This document shows, one piece after another, positions 42,841 to 53,000 of a DNA stretch of 64,000 bases. A program made the translations under genes and the position numbers. How positions within the stretch are numbered: position 1 is the first letter of the stretch; each line of letters begins with the position of its first letter. Location of the stretch: the NCBI GenBank assembly GCA_023376005.1, contig CM042151.1, positions 78,626,944-78,690,943 on the forward strand, written 5' to 3'. Origin of the DNA: Doryteuthis pealeii. Taxonomy: Eukaryota; Mollusca; Cephalopoda; Myopsida; Loliginidae. Under the pieces are notes generated by a model that worked only from the letters and a program-made list of their open reading frames with translations, was not told the DNA's origin and made no database searches.

Positions 42841-43200
42841 GGAATTGAACAGTGTTTTATACTGTTTCAACCAAAACCTGTGTCTGACAATTTTTTTTTA
42901 CCAAACACGATGTGGGGTTGTGTTGGTTAGCAGGAAAAACAGGGTGACCAAAACTTGGCAGTTAATAGATCTCCTTTTAAATACAACCAAAATGTGTCAG
43001 TGGGACTTCAGCTAGCTGGCAAAACTCTGCAGGTAGTAGACAATTACTACCACACTGTTACTGCCAATTTTCTTCAATGTCATCACCAAATGTATTTGTC
43101 CTGTAGAATGTTACCCATGACAGTGCAAGTCTGTTTGGGGCGAATTTGACTTGGCAGACTGTTGCACAGCCACGGTATCAGGAAAAAGTGGAAGTAAATC
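42841..43200. other. No gene recognised
   Basis: A 64-codon plus open frame at 42955-43149 has no motif I know. The block is less AT-rich than its surroundings and may be part of an old retroelement. Confidence 0.3.
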
Positions 43201-43267
43201 CAACAAGGTGTAATTTTTAAAAAAATTATAAAAACACAAATTTCATTGACAAGTGATGTTTAATAAA

Positions 43268-43312
43268 CTAACACTGCAGTGTTTCAGTTTGTTTAACAAA
43301 CCTTCATCAGGG
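43268..43312 (-). ncRNA. Hammerhead-ribozyme-like motif 1
   Basis: On the minus strand: CTGATGA (43304-43310), a helix II hairpin (AG G TTTGTT / AACAAA CT with one bulged G), GAAAC, then ACACTGCAGTGT as a palindromic 4-bp helix III closed by TGCA, followed by U. This is the conserved hammerhead core in order (CUGAUGA, helix II, GAAA, helix III, NUH). Helix I is weak (AAAC/GTTT with a mismatch at the first pair), so this copy is probably decayed. Short palindromic helix III is typical of hammerheads carried by Penelope-like elements and retrozymes, which work best as dimers. Confidence 0.5.
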
Positions 43313-43590
43313 TTTTCATTTGTTTAAAGAAAAAGAAATTATTAATGAACAAAATCTGTGAGCCACTTCACTAAAATTACATCATGCAATTTAAATGGCG
43401 ACACCGATGTTACTCAGCAGTTTAAAGTATGCTTTTTTCACATATTTGAATATCAACAAGAGCCACCACATACCAAAATTACATAGTCAAAGTACTAAAT
43501 AAGGTTTACTTATTTATTTTTCTATCATTGTCTCTGCTATTCTGTATCTGGGATCAGCTGTTCTGGCTATTTCTTCATGTCTGTGCTTGC

Positions 43591-43921
43591 TGTTGTTTTT
43601 AATAATGAACACAAGACTCGATCTTGTTTTTTAGATGTCTTTTATTCAATCCCAAGTTAAAACAAACATGCGTGGAGAAATGGCCTTGGATGGCCAGATG
43701 CCATTTTAAATCTGTCCCACTTCCGTCATCCAGCCAAAACTGACTTTTTAACTATTTTTCTATTCTCATGTTTGGCTTTGGCCAATGAAAGCTGAGGTCA
43801 ATTTAAAGTTAAGTTCTACCAATCACTTATACTGTATTTTCCCATGATTCAGAAATTACTGTTATTTTTTATTTCTGTACTACTGTACATAATTTATAGG
43901 CACCCTATCAATTATGTAACA
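43591..43921 (-). mobile_element. LTR-like block, minus strand
   Basis: TGTTGTTTTTAATAATGAAC at the plus-strand left and 'caattatgtaaca' at the right. The block at 60564-60891 has the same edges and an internal 'aacacaagact'. Orientation is inferred. No clean target duplication is seen. Confidence 0.4.
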
Positions 43922-44480
43922 AGAATATCTTTGCAAATATTTTCTAAAATACTTATGCTTTGCAAATCAATGACAAATGCACACCTCTTCAAACTTACAA
44001 TTAAAAAAAACATGATTTAACTATTGTAGTTAGTTAGGAGTCATATAGTACCTAAATAATGAGAATGGAAGCATCTTTTTTTTCTATAAATAATGTCTGA
44101 TGAAAACTTAGAAGAGAGAAACAATATCTCACTTTGCTGAGTAAACCTTTTCCCCTATCCTTAATACTCATTTTGTTTCTTCCTATTAATTTTCTGTTAA
44201 CTCTGATACTTGAGTTACAATATTAGGTAAACTAGTAATAAAAAAACTGGATGGTGTAAAAATTAATTTTTGCCACTCTCTTTCGAAAAAAAAAATGTAA
44301 AGGGATCCTTGAAATCGTTTTTTCAATCATAAACATAAAAAAATAGTTTTTCTGTCAAAATTCAAATAAATGTGTTTTCTTTCTAATAAAACTTAGTTTC
44401 TAATAGTTAAATTCAAATTAATTCAAATATTGAAGGATTTCCTTTTTTTGGTTGTGGTGGTTGGGAGGGGGGGGGACCGT
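43922..44480. other. No gene seen
   Basis: AT-rich with no recognised motif. Confidence 0.4.
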
Positions 44481-44487
44481 TCTGTTT

Positions 44488-44538
44488 TTTTGATTATCGT
44501 CTGTCATAAAACATAATTTATGACAAATGATAATCAAA
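44488..44538. repeat. Short palindrome
   Basis: 'tgattatcgtctgtcataaa' pairs with 'tttatgacaaatgataatca'; the loop is about 6 bases. Confidence 0.85.
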
Positions 44539-44660
44539 GCAGACATTTTTTTCACCATATAATAAGATATAAAATTTAATATAGAACATTATGTAACTAT
44601 TTCTTAGTATTATCTACGTTATTCAGACTATTGTGCTCATCTTCATTTTATATATTATAT

Positions 44661-44824
44661 TATGTATAGATAAAAGGGTATGAAAACACACAATATTATT
44701 AAAATGAAAATATTTTATATTATTTTCATAGCTATGTAAATGATATAAAACAGCTATGAAAATGATATAAAATATTTTCATTTTAACAATATTGTGTGTT
44801 TTCATACCCTTTTATCTATACATA
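44661..44824. repeat. Near-perfect palindrome with arms of about 75 bp
   Basis: 'tatgtatagataaaagggta', 'tgaaaacacacaatatt' and 'ttttcatagct' on the left pair with 'agctatgaaaat', 'aatattgtgtgttttcat' and 'acccttttatctatacata' on the right. The centre is about 15-20 bases. The open frame inside is only the palindrome. Confidence 0.92.
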
Positions 44825-44879
44825 TACCGTTGGATTCATTTCCTTACACTTAACTTATATTATATTATATATTATATTA

Positions 44880-45200
44880 TAAATAAATAACATAAACATA
44901 CATAAGTCATTGACAAATCAAAATGTATTTTCTCCACCTGGGAAGATCTGTATATATCTATCAGATATAACTTTATTTGCAGGTAATATAACAAATAGAG
45001 AAATTAAGTTTTCCTTAGCTCATAATTACCTTTAATTGTTTTTATTGGGGATAAAATAAAGAAAATGACTGTTATACTTTGCAAAGGTTATCAGATCTAA
45101 AGTAAGGAAGTGAAAATATTAACTCAGTTCAACATGGACTTTATTAAGTATTAATTCAACATAATAAGAAAACAAAGAATATCACCTTAAATAAATTAAT
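44880..45200 (+). repeat. Segment homologous to the 3' flank of gene A
   Basis: Matches about 34340-34500. Its right part ('atggactttattaagtatta' to 'aataaattaataggaa', 45133-45206) recurs again at 49567-49660, nearer gene B. Confidence 0.7.
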
Positions 45201-45234
45201 AGGAACTGGTGGAGGAGTTGTGGCCGAGAAGAAA

Positions 45235-45617
45235 GTTGGTTTGGTTTTGTTTTACAGCATATCAACCTCAGTGGGTCATTTAATGCTGATAAAGTTTTGA
45301 AATAAATCAATTCTTGATGGATAATACAATTTTTTTATAAATACATTTTTCTATTTAACCCATAGATGGGACTCTAACAGGTACTACCACTCCGGGTCAG
45401 AGTAGACCAGGAAATGGTGATGAAGGGGTGCTCCACATTTCCCAAACCTCCAAAACTGGAACCTCACCATCAGATAGAGTTTAATGTCATTCCCAGGACA
45501 TGTAGAACCTCAGTCACTGCCTTCTAGCACCCATATGATAAAAAGGGTTGGGGCTTGCCTTAAAGGCAATAGGGTTTGGAAAATCATATAGGTGCTAGGG
45601 CTTGATGTGACCAAACC
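45235..45617 (+). repeat. Family R copy, 3' truncated
   Basis: Starts 'ggtttggttttgttttacag', then 'catatcaacctcagtgggtc' and follows the complete copy up to 'gctagggcttgatgtgacca', then loses similarity. Confidence 0.8.
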
Positions 45618-45811
45618 CTTCCATTGTACGTTGATATATATTGCTGAATACAATCTGTTCCCTACATTTTATACCCGTGTTGAGTTATTATTTATTGACC
45701 TTTAAACAGGTCATAACAAATTGTGAACAACAACTTGCAGGCAATGAAACTCGACAGGGCAAGAATTCATTAGAATTGAGTCCTGTGAACAACTGAAATG
45801 ATTCCTCTTGA

Positions 45812-45923
45812 TGTACAGATTCCCTGTGCTACTCATACACTGAGTTGGTAAGGGCCGGTATCAAACTAGGAATCTTGAGGTTCCAAGTCGAACACTCTAC
45901 CGACTGATCTAAACCGGCCCTTA
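45812..45923 (-). repeat. SINE S1 head only, minus strand
   Basis: On the minus strand: GGGCCGGTTTAGATCAGTCG, 'aggttcctagtttgatac' variant, 'ctcagtgtatgagtagcac', cut off after 'aatctgt'. Confidence 0.8.
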
Positions 45924-46310
45924 TGTAAAAAGTATAATAATCTTGATTTAACTTAATTTAAATTTATAATAATTTCACTTTTTTTTCCCCCCATATTTCA
46001 AGATTTTTATTTTGACTTTTTTGTGTTAAGATTATTCCAACTTTGGAAATTATTTGAAGAAAATTTCTTCACTCTTGTAATCCACTTCCAATGTGTTCTT
46101 TGAATTCCTTAATTCTGAATTGAAAGTAAAATGAAAGATTAAATAACTAATAGCAGGACCTGTGGATATACCCCAATATGATAATTTAATTATTACAACA
46201 TTGATTCCATGCCAATGACGGTAGTGATATTCAAGTATTTTCAGTATTTTATAAAATAAACAAGTCATCAGTAGCAACAAAATAGGCACAGTAATAGACG
46301 GCAATGTATA

Positions 46311-46535
46311 GTAAAGTAAGTAAGTCGTCGGGGCGGCCTAATGTCAGTATCAGCCATTCAGCGAGGGAGTCTATCCCCTTTACTAGCGCTAGACCAAGGA
46401 GATCATCTGAGGTGGAGCGCCACACCTAGCCCAGCTCCTTACTTTACCGCACAGATTTCTGTGCTACTCATACGCTGAGTATTGAACTAGGAACCTTGTG
46501 GTTTCTAGCCGAATGATCTATAAGCTAACCTAAAC
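46311..46535 (-). repeat. SINE S1, minus strand, small internal deletion
   Basis: Plus-strand left edge 'gtaaagtaagtaagtcgtcg' is the S1 tail. The body includes GGAGCGCCACACCTAGCC. Between 'atacgctgagt' and 'attgaactaggaaccttgtg' about 15 bases around the start of the B-box flank are missing. Confidence 0.8.
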
Positions 46536-47790
46536 TCAGTCTATAAAGGTCACTGAATTGACCTGTTAGTTATACTTTATTATTATATATGTATTTCTTG
46601 TTCACCTATTTAGCTACCACCACAGTATCTATAATGGCCGCTTTGGTCTGGACAAAGTGAAGGCATGACGATTCTTACTGATGTAATTAATTTTATTCAA
46701 TTAACACCGTGGAATTGTAAGAAAACAAATAGCATTTAATAACAGCGAATACAACAAAGAAGAACAAATTAAAAGAATCTCAAAATACAGAAACTTCAAT
46801 AGATAGACACTTCAAGAGATGGAAACACACAGCTTGTTGCTTCATTCCAACCTTCCTGTCAGCGATAATCTAACGAAAGTCCCCTTCCCACTTTTTGGTT
46901 AGGGTTCATAGACTGCAGAAACTAGTGATCCGCACCAAATGATGTTAACTCATTAAACTACCCTGAATTTAATACTATTGGTGGTAGTTAATTTATATAA
47001 CAAGAATATTCATATAAAAATAAAACATAATTAAACTGGTCAGTTTTTAGCGGCAGTTACAGTATTTGACCCTTAGAATAATTCAGTTGATTTTATAGAA
47101 TCCCTACCTTTATCAGTTGCTGCTGTCCCCTTCAATTTACTGCAGACTATAAGTGTTCTGTCTTCTTAGGCAACTCTTTCACAGGAAATATTTTTTAATA
47201 GTAACTGAACCAAAATTTGGTCAGGATTACTACCTTCCTACCTAGATACATACATAGTCTCTTCTCTGAAAACCATTCCTTCCGTCCCACCACCAGTGTC
47301 GGAACTGAAGGTCACCTCTGAGAAATACATGACATGACATGTTACCAACACTTGACTGATCATGCCACATATTTCCAGCTCATTTTGGAATTTTTCAGTT
47401 CATTCCAGCTCTTTGACTGGGCAACATGTAAAATCCCCACTTTCTTGGGAAAGTCACATCTCTCAATCATTTTCTTTACCAAAGGTTAATGAGAGACATT
47501 CTACGATTACCAGAGGTTAACCACAAAAGACCCTGGACTCTTTATTTTCTTTTTCTTATTTCTTTTTTATGTTACATTTATGAATGCATTTTAATACAAT
47601 AAATAATCTTTGTTACATTTATTGACTTCAGTTTTGCTTTTGTGGTTTTATTCCATTGTTTTATATCATTTCACTATTCGTCTGGTTGAAACTACTGCCA
47701 ACATCTTTGAGAAGGCAGAATAATAAGACTCAAAGAGGAAATGGGTAAAGAGCTCAAAGGGCCCAAACACTATTCCTCTTCTTCTTACTA
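46536..47790. other. No gene recognised
   Basis: About 46615-46960 may be a decayed retroelement end. Otherwise AT-rich sequence without motifs. Confidence 0.35.
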
Positions 47791-47799
47791 CTGCTGAAA

Positions 47800-47895
47800 G
47801 GTTGGAGAGAGAAAGAAAGAGAGGATACAGAAATGAGGAAGAAGGACATGAGATAAAAGTTAGTGAGAGAGAGAGAGAGAGAGAGGGGTGGAGAA

Positions 47896-47934
<39 letters not shown>

Positions 47935-48046
47935 ACGAGTGTGTAAAAAGCAATATTGTAGAATGGAGAAAGAGAGAGAAGGCGAAAATAAATTAGGAGA
48001 AGAAAAAGAAAGAGAAGATACGGAAAATGCGAGAGGAGGAGGCGAG

Positions 48047-48110
<64 letters not shown>
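47800..48110. repeat. Clustered (GA)n microsatellites
   Basis: Three GA runs (about 47862-47884, 47899-47931, 48049-48109) separated by related A/G-rich spacers, i.e. a decayed duplication. Arg/Glu and Ser/Leu open frames on both strands are repeat translations. Confidence 0.92.
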
Positions 48111-48111
<1 letters not shown>

Positions 48112-48340
48112 ATGGACCATAAAAAACAAAATTGAGGAATAAAGAAAGAGGTCTAAATTAGGAGAGACAGAGAATATCCCAGAGAAAAAAAAAGAAAAAA
48201 CAGAATTAAAAAAAAAAAAATGTCATTAATGACGAGAAAAATAGTTAGAGGAGGGCAGCCATTGAATAAAGGTGGCTGAAGAAAACTAGAAAAATGTGAA
48301 GAACCCAAAGGAAAAAAAGATTGATATATAAATAAATAAT

Positions 48341-48480
48341 GATAGACCGGACTTAGTATTGATTAACAAGAAGAAGAGAACTTGTCATCTCGTGGTTTTG
48401 CCATCCCGGCCGACCACCGAGTAAAAATGAAAGAAAGCGTAAAGATAGACAAATACTTAGACCTAACCAGAGGGCAACAT
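48341..48480 (+). pseudogene. LINE reverse transcriptase C-terminal relic
   Basis: Frames give RPDLVLINKKKRTCHL and FAIPADHRVKMKESVKIDKY with LDLTR, a conserved piece near the end of many invertebrate non-LTR retrotransposon polyproteins. One frameshift lies between the two parts. Similarity ends at about 48480. Confidence 0.75.
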
Positions 48481-49140
48481 GGTAATGTAAAACTCCCTCG
48501 GGGGCTGAGGCTTCTCCAAGCACCTTGCAGTTGTTGCATTTTCAAACTTCCAACATTTCTGGCCATCATCGTGTGATCGTCTGCTTGCTTGACCCTCACT
48601 TGTGTCCGTAACACTGCCTAAGGGCTCCACCACAGGTGATTTAACAATCAATACCAAAGAGAGAACAAAGACAAGATAAAGTCAGGTGAACATATCCAAA
48701 ATTGGCAAAGATGAGGCATACAACTCACCTTCATTCTCTCATTATCTCAGTCGCCAGAGGGGGGGAAACCCCCACCTCTCCCTCCACTCAGTCAAGATTT
48801 CTGCTAAGGTTGTCTTCTCTCTAACCAGTCCAAAGGTGATCTCTCTCGCCCGCTGGCCAACCACTAACTGACTAACTCTAATTGACTTTTTAAAATCTCC
48901 CAGAATTCTTTCAAATCTCATCTCAACCCTCATTCTCCAAGATTCCACACAAGATTTCAAAATCCTTTGTTCTAAATGGGTCAGATTTTATTGTTGGTCT
49001 GATCTCTAGCTAACACCAAATCTGTTCATAAGTCCAGACTTCTAGTCTCTATCTTGGGGAGTTATCACAATGCTTAATCTTTTCTCTATAGGATTTCTCT
49101 TTATTACTTTTATAACCTTTGACTAACAAAAGCTAAACCT
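48481..49140. other. No gene recognised
   Basis: Less AT-rich than the flanks, with overlapping open frames of 60-84 codons on both strands but no family motif. It may be unrecognised retroelement or UTR sequence. Confidence 0.3.
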
Positions 49141-49185
49141 TCTATGACATACTTATTACACACATACACTTATCCATACATGTAT

Positions 49186-49248
<63 letters not shown>
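49186..49248. repeat. (CA)n-(TA)n-(CA)n microsatellite
   Basis: CA run, then TA run, then CA run. Confidence 0.92.
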
Positions 49249-49566
49249 GGATCCACCATCTCCAGTCTACCACACACACACATATTTATACTTATATGTA
49301 GCTGGACTTACTACTTATTCATATGGCCCACTATACAGTTACATACACATGCACACAACTGCACCTATGCATTATGCCACAGTAATTATACTGCTTCCTT
49401 TTTAAAGACTACTTTGTATAAGACACACCATGTGTCCGTTTCTTGTGTTTACTTTTCTATTGAAATGCATTCTGTTGTCTTTTTATTGAGTATTATCTAT
49501 TTCTTCTTTTGTAGATTTTTCACAGTGTTTATTAGATAAAATTGATAACATCAGTATGAAGTATTC

Positions 49567-49660
49567 TTTTACCACATGGTCCAGTGTGGACTTTATTAAG
49601 TATTAATTCGACATATAAAGAAAACAAAAAATATCACATTAAATAAATGAATAGGAATAG
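49567..49660 (+). repeat. Repeat of the gene-A flank segment
   Basis: 'gtggactttattaagtatta' to 'aataaatgaataggaa' matches 45133-45206. Confidence 0.75.
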
Positions 49661-49689
49661 TTCAATTCTGATCAGTGGGGAAAATAAGT

Positions 49690-49865
49690 AGATGGAGTGG
49701 CCTATTGTTGGTATCACCCAGACAGCAAGGGAGTCTATCCCCTTTTCATTAGTTCTAGACCAAGAAAATTGCTTTTGTATCTGAGGTGGAGCGCCACACC
49801 TACCATTAGCTTATGACTTTACCACAAAGAACCAAGCTGTGTCACTCATGTGCCAAGATTATCCA
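49690..49865 (-). repeat. SINE S1, head lost, minus strand
   Basis: Keeps the tail and body ('agggagtctatccccttttc', 'ctgaggtggagcgccacacc') but ends near 'cactcatgtgccaag', so the A/B-box part is missing. Confidence 0.75.
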
Positions 49866-50211
49866 CTCATAGTCAAGGTCTCAAATGATCTCAGAATCAT
49901 CACCCATCAATTTTAATAGGTGACACCTTAACAGAATCTTTTAAAATTTAACTACACTACATGCCGATATCAGATACCACTAGTCTGTAATTTAACACCA
50001 TAACCTCTATTATTGTTAATTTTGTTACAAGACACAGTGAACAGAGGTCATATGAATACTTACTAGTCTGATAAATCAATTTTATTGACCAAATGTAGGT
50101 AATATGTACAAGCCACAAGAAAACTGAATAACAAAGAAGAATAGTAAAGAATTGGACAATGTGATGATATACCATATATGATATAACATATCCTGGTTGA
50201 TCAGTTTATAG

Positions 50212-50500
50212 AGGTGTGTGGTGTAATGGTTAGAATCATAGGAAATGGACTTGTTGACCTGAGTTAAAATCCTGGACGAACATGTTTGCATTTCACATAG
50301 CACTAATACCTTTGGGAAAGGTATGCATTATATTACTCTCCCTCCAGCTATGGGTAAATAGCAGGACAGACTGGGCTCTTAACCTTGGCTAGGTAACCAG
50401 TCTAGAAGAAAAAACTCTAAATTCAAACCTGTTAAACTCTGTGTAAGAAATTGAACTTGTGATGCACCCTGCTCATGTGGAGGGGTTGGTAAATATATAT
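50212..50500 (+). repeat. SINE S2, complete
   Basis: 'gaggtgtgtggtgtaatggt', 'gagttaaaatcctggacg' (B box with one substitution), 'ctccctccagctatgggtaa', 'aaacctgttaaactctg' and 'gtggaggggttggtaaat'. Confidence 0.85.
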
Positions 50501-50985
50501 TAGTCACTATAAATACATATAAGCTGTCAATCGGTACTCATATAGCAGTCTCTTCTACTTGCAGTTGATGCATAATTTAACATGACAATTTTTCTCTCAC
50601 TCTTCTCTCCAAATTATAATTTTTGTGACTTAGAATTTCCTTCCAATATTTCTAATTGCAATTCATAAAATTAAGTTTTCATTGTCCTGGTATTATGGAT
50701 AGGAAACCATGAACTGATGCCTTAAAATGTAAATCAGAAAGAGTTGTGTTTGGAAAGAGATTAAAAATACCCCTCTACAAAATCTACATCTTATAGGCCT
50801 ATCATTGGGGGATACTTTTTACCATTATCTTCACACAACTATCTTCACAGGTGCCATAATCTAATTATAAAGGTATATATATATATATATATATATATGG
50901 GTGTAAAATAGGGAATTAAATCTGACGTAGAAAAATAGAAAAAAACAGAGTATTCCAAAATATGAGTTTATTCTCGATGGTGAAG
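50501..50985. other. No gene seen
   Basis: Contains a (TA)n run at 50876-50899. A 3' flank of gene B follows after the hammerhead-like motif. Confidence 0.4.
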
Positions 50986-51026
50986 TTGACGTTATAACGT
51001 TTCAGTTTATGCAACCTTCATCAGGA
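50986..51026 (-). ncRNA. Hammerhead-ribozyme-like motif 2
   Basis: On the minus strand: CTGATGA (51018-51024), helix II (AGGTT-GCAT-AAACT with one mismatch), GAAAC, a palindromic helix III (ACGT-TATA-ACGT, 50989-51000) and then C, giving the preferred GUC cleavage triplet. All conserved core nucleotides are present. Helix I pairing is poor in the adjacent bases. The same architecture as motif 1 with a different helix III sequence suggests both come from one family of Penelope-like elements or retrozymes. No reverse transcriptase is seen beside it. Confidence 0.5.
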
Positions 51027-51262
51027 CATATTGTATGGTGATCATGGATGATTTGCGAAAAACAGGACAATTGCTGGTTGTATATGAAGAAGGGAAAGTA
51101 ATCGGTGTCGACTTGGTTGTCATAAATTGTCCTAACTTGTGATTAGTCTTTTGCTAATGGATACCCGACCAAATATTAAATGGTCATAAATGGTCCTAAC
51201 TAATAAAAGTTTAAAAGAATAAACAAACATGTAAAATTCACTAATTTTTTACATGTATATTC

Positions 51263-52732
51263 TCAAACTACAGTTTTCTCTTCTGTATGTTTTTGCATAT
51301 GTTTGGTTAAATGTGATTTCTGTGAAAATGCTGATTCACACACGTTGCAAGGATATGGTTTCTCTCCTGTGTGTGTACGCATGTGTTTCCATAAAACCGA
51401 TTTGTCTGAAAATGCTGTTCCACATATTTCACACGAATGCGGTTTCTCTCCTGTGTGTGCACGCATGTGTCTCTTAAAAGTTGTAACGTATGCAAAAGCT
51501 GATCCACACATCTCACAAGAATACGGTTTCTCTCCAGTATGTGTTCTCATATGTTGTTTTAAAAGTTTTATATTTGAAAATGCTGATCCACACACTTCAC
51601 ATTTTTCCGGGTTTCTCTCCAGTGTGTGTTCGCATATGAAACTTTAAGTATCCATTGGTAGCAAATGCTGATCCACACACCTCACAAGAATATGGTTTCT
51701 CTCCAGTGTGCGTTTGCATGTGCCTCTTTAAAGATGAACTCTGTGATAATGAAAATCCACACACTTTACATGAATATGGTTTCTCCCCAGTGTGTGTTCT
51801 CATGTGATAGATCAAACTTGATTTTTGAGAAAATGCTGATCCACACACCTTACAGAGATATGGTTTCTCTCCTGTGTGTGTTCGCATGTGTCTTATCAAA
51901 TATGACTTATGTAAAAATGTTGATGCACACATCTCACATGAGTATGGTTTCTCTCCACTGTGTGTTTTCATGTGCTGCTTTAAATATGCAGTCTGTGCAA
52001 ATGCTGATCCACACACCTCACAAGAATAGGGCTTTTCTTCAGTATGCTTTTTCATGTGTTGTTTTAAATAACATCTAAGATAAAACGTAGCTTTGCAAAC
52101 TTCACATTCATATGGTTTCTCTCCAACGTGTGTTCGCATATGACTCTTTAAATGTGAATTGGCTGTATATGTTGATCCACACACCTCGCAAGAATATGGT
52201 TTCTCTCCAGTATGTAAGCGCATGTGGTGCTTTAAAGATGATTTGTCTGAAAATGATGATACACACACCTCACATTTATATGGTTTCTCCCCTGTGTGTA
52301 TTTGCATGTGTCTTACTAAATGTGACTTCTGTGAAAATACTGATGCACACATTTCACATGAGTATGGTTTCTCTCCAGTGTGTGTTTTCATGTGTTGCTT
52401 TAAATATGCAGTCTGTGCAAATGCTGATCCACATACCTCACAAGAATAGGGCTTTTCTCCAGTGTGCTTATTCATATGTTGCTTTAAATAACACCTATGA
52501 GAAAACGTTGCTTCACACACCTTGCATTCATGTGGTTTCTTTCCAGTGTGTGTTTGCATATGAGACTCTAACGATGAACGGGTTGTAAATGTTGATTCAC
52601 ACACCTTGCAGGAATATGTTTTTCACCAGTGTGTATTTGCATATGTTCATTTAGACTGGAATTCTGTAAAAATGTTGAGTCACATATTTTACATGTGTAT
52701 GGTTTCTCTTGAGTGTGTGCCTTTGTATCCAT
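51263..52732 (-). CDS. C2H2 zinc-finger protein B (frame broken twice)
   Basis: Minus-strand array of seventeen C2H2 fingers with HTGEKPY linkers, a nuclear DNA-binding type. The ATG at 52732 opens [20 protein letters not shown] (finger 1). A 1-base loss in the linker GEK(P)Y near 52620 shifts the frame; fingers 2-13 are in the next frame ([13 protein letters not shown] onward). A 1-base gain near 51606 (GEKPGKM then stop) shifts it back, and fingers 14-17 follow, ending [13 protein letters not shown]. The two shifts cancel. Fingers 2-6 and 7-11 look like an internal duplication; fingers 4 and 9 are identical over [20 protein letters not shown]. No KRAB, BTB or SCAN domain. The ending and start context match gene A. 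Confidence 0.85.
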
Positions 52733-53000
52733 TTTCAAACTTCTAAAAATGTTATTTTGTACACTTTGCACAGATGATATTACTCTCTGATGTAAGGTTG
52801 CACCTTTTTCTTTTCTTTTTTCTTTGCGTTTTTTTTCTTTTCTTAAATACTTAACCGAGTTCATGTGAAACTGAAAATCAGTGTCTCTCCAACATGTATT
52901 TACAGGTGTAATTCTTATAAACTATAAAATGAAATCAACAAAGATATAGAGCATAGCAAATTTAATTTTAGTTTCATTCTTGATTCAGCTTTGATGAGTA
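52733..53000 (-). pseudogene. Decayed upstream finger and shared 5' flank of gene B
   Basis: The sequence just upstream of the ATG ('tgtacactttgcacagat' on plus) equals the decayed finger upstream of gene A. Further up, 'acatgtatttacaggtgtaa' and 'gattcagctttgatga' also match the A locus (about 36270-36390). Confidence 0.65.

Noticed and set aside
42955..43149. 64-codon open frame as a gene
   Set aside because: No recognisable family, no clear exon boundaries, and repeats on both sides.
48382..48657. Overlapping 64- and 83-codon frames as a novel gene
   Set aside because: The first part is a LINE polyprotein relic with a frameshift; the rest has no motif or splice sites I can support.
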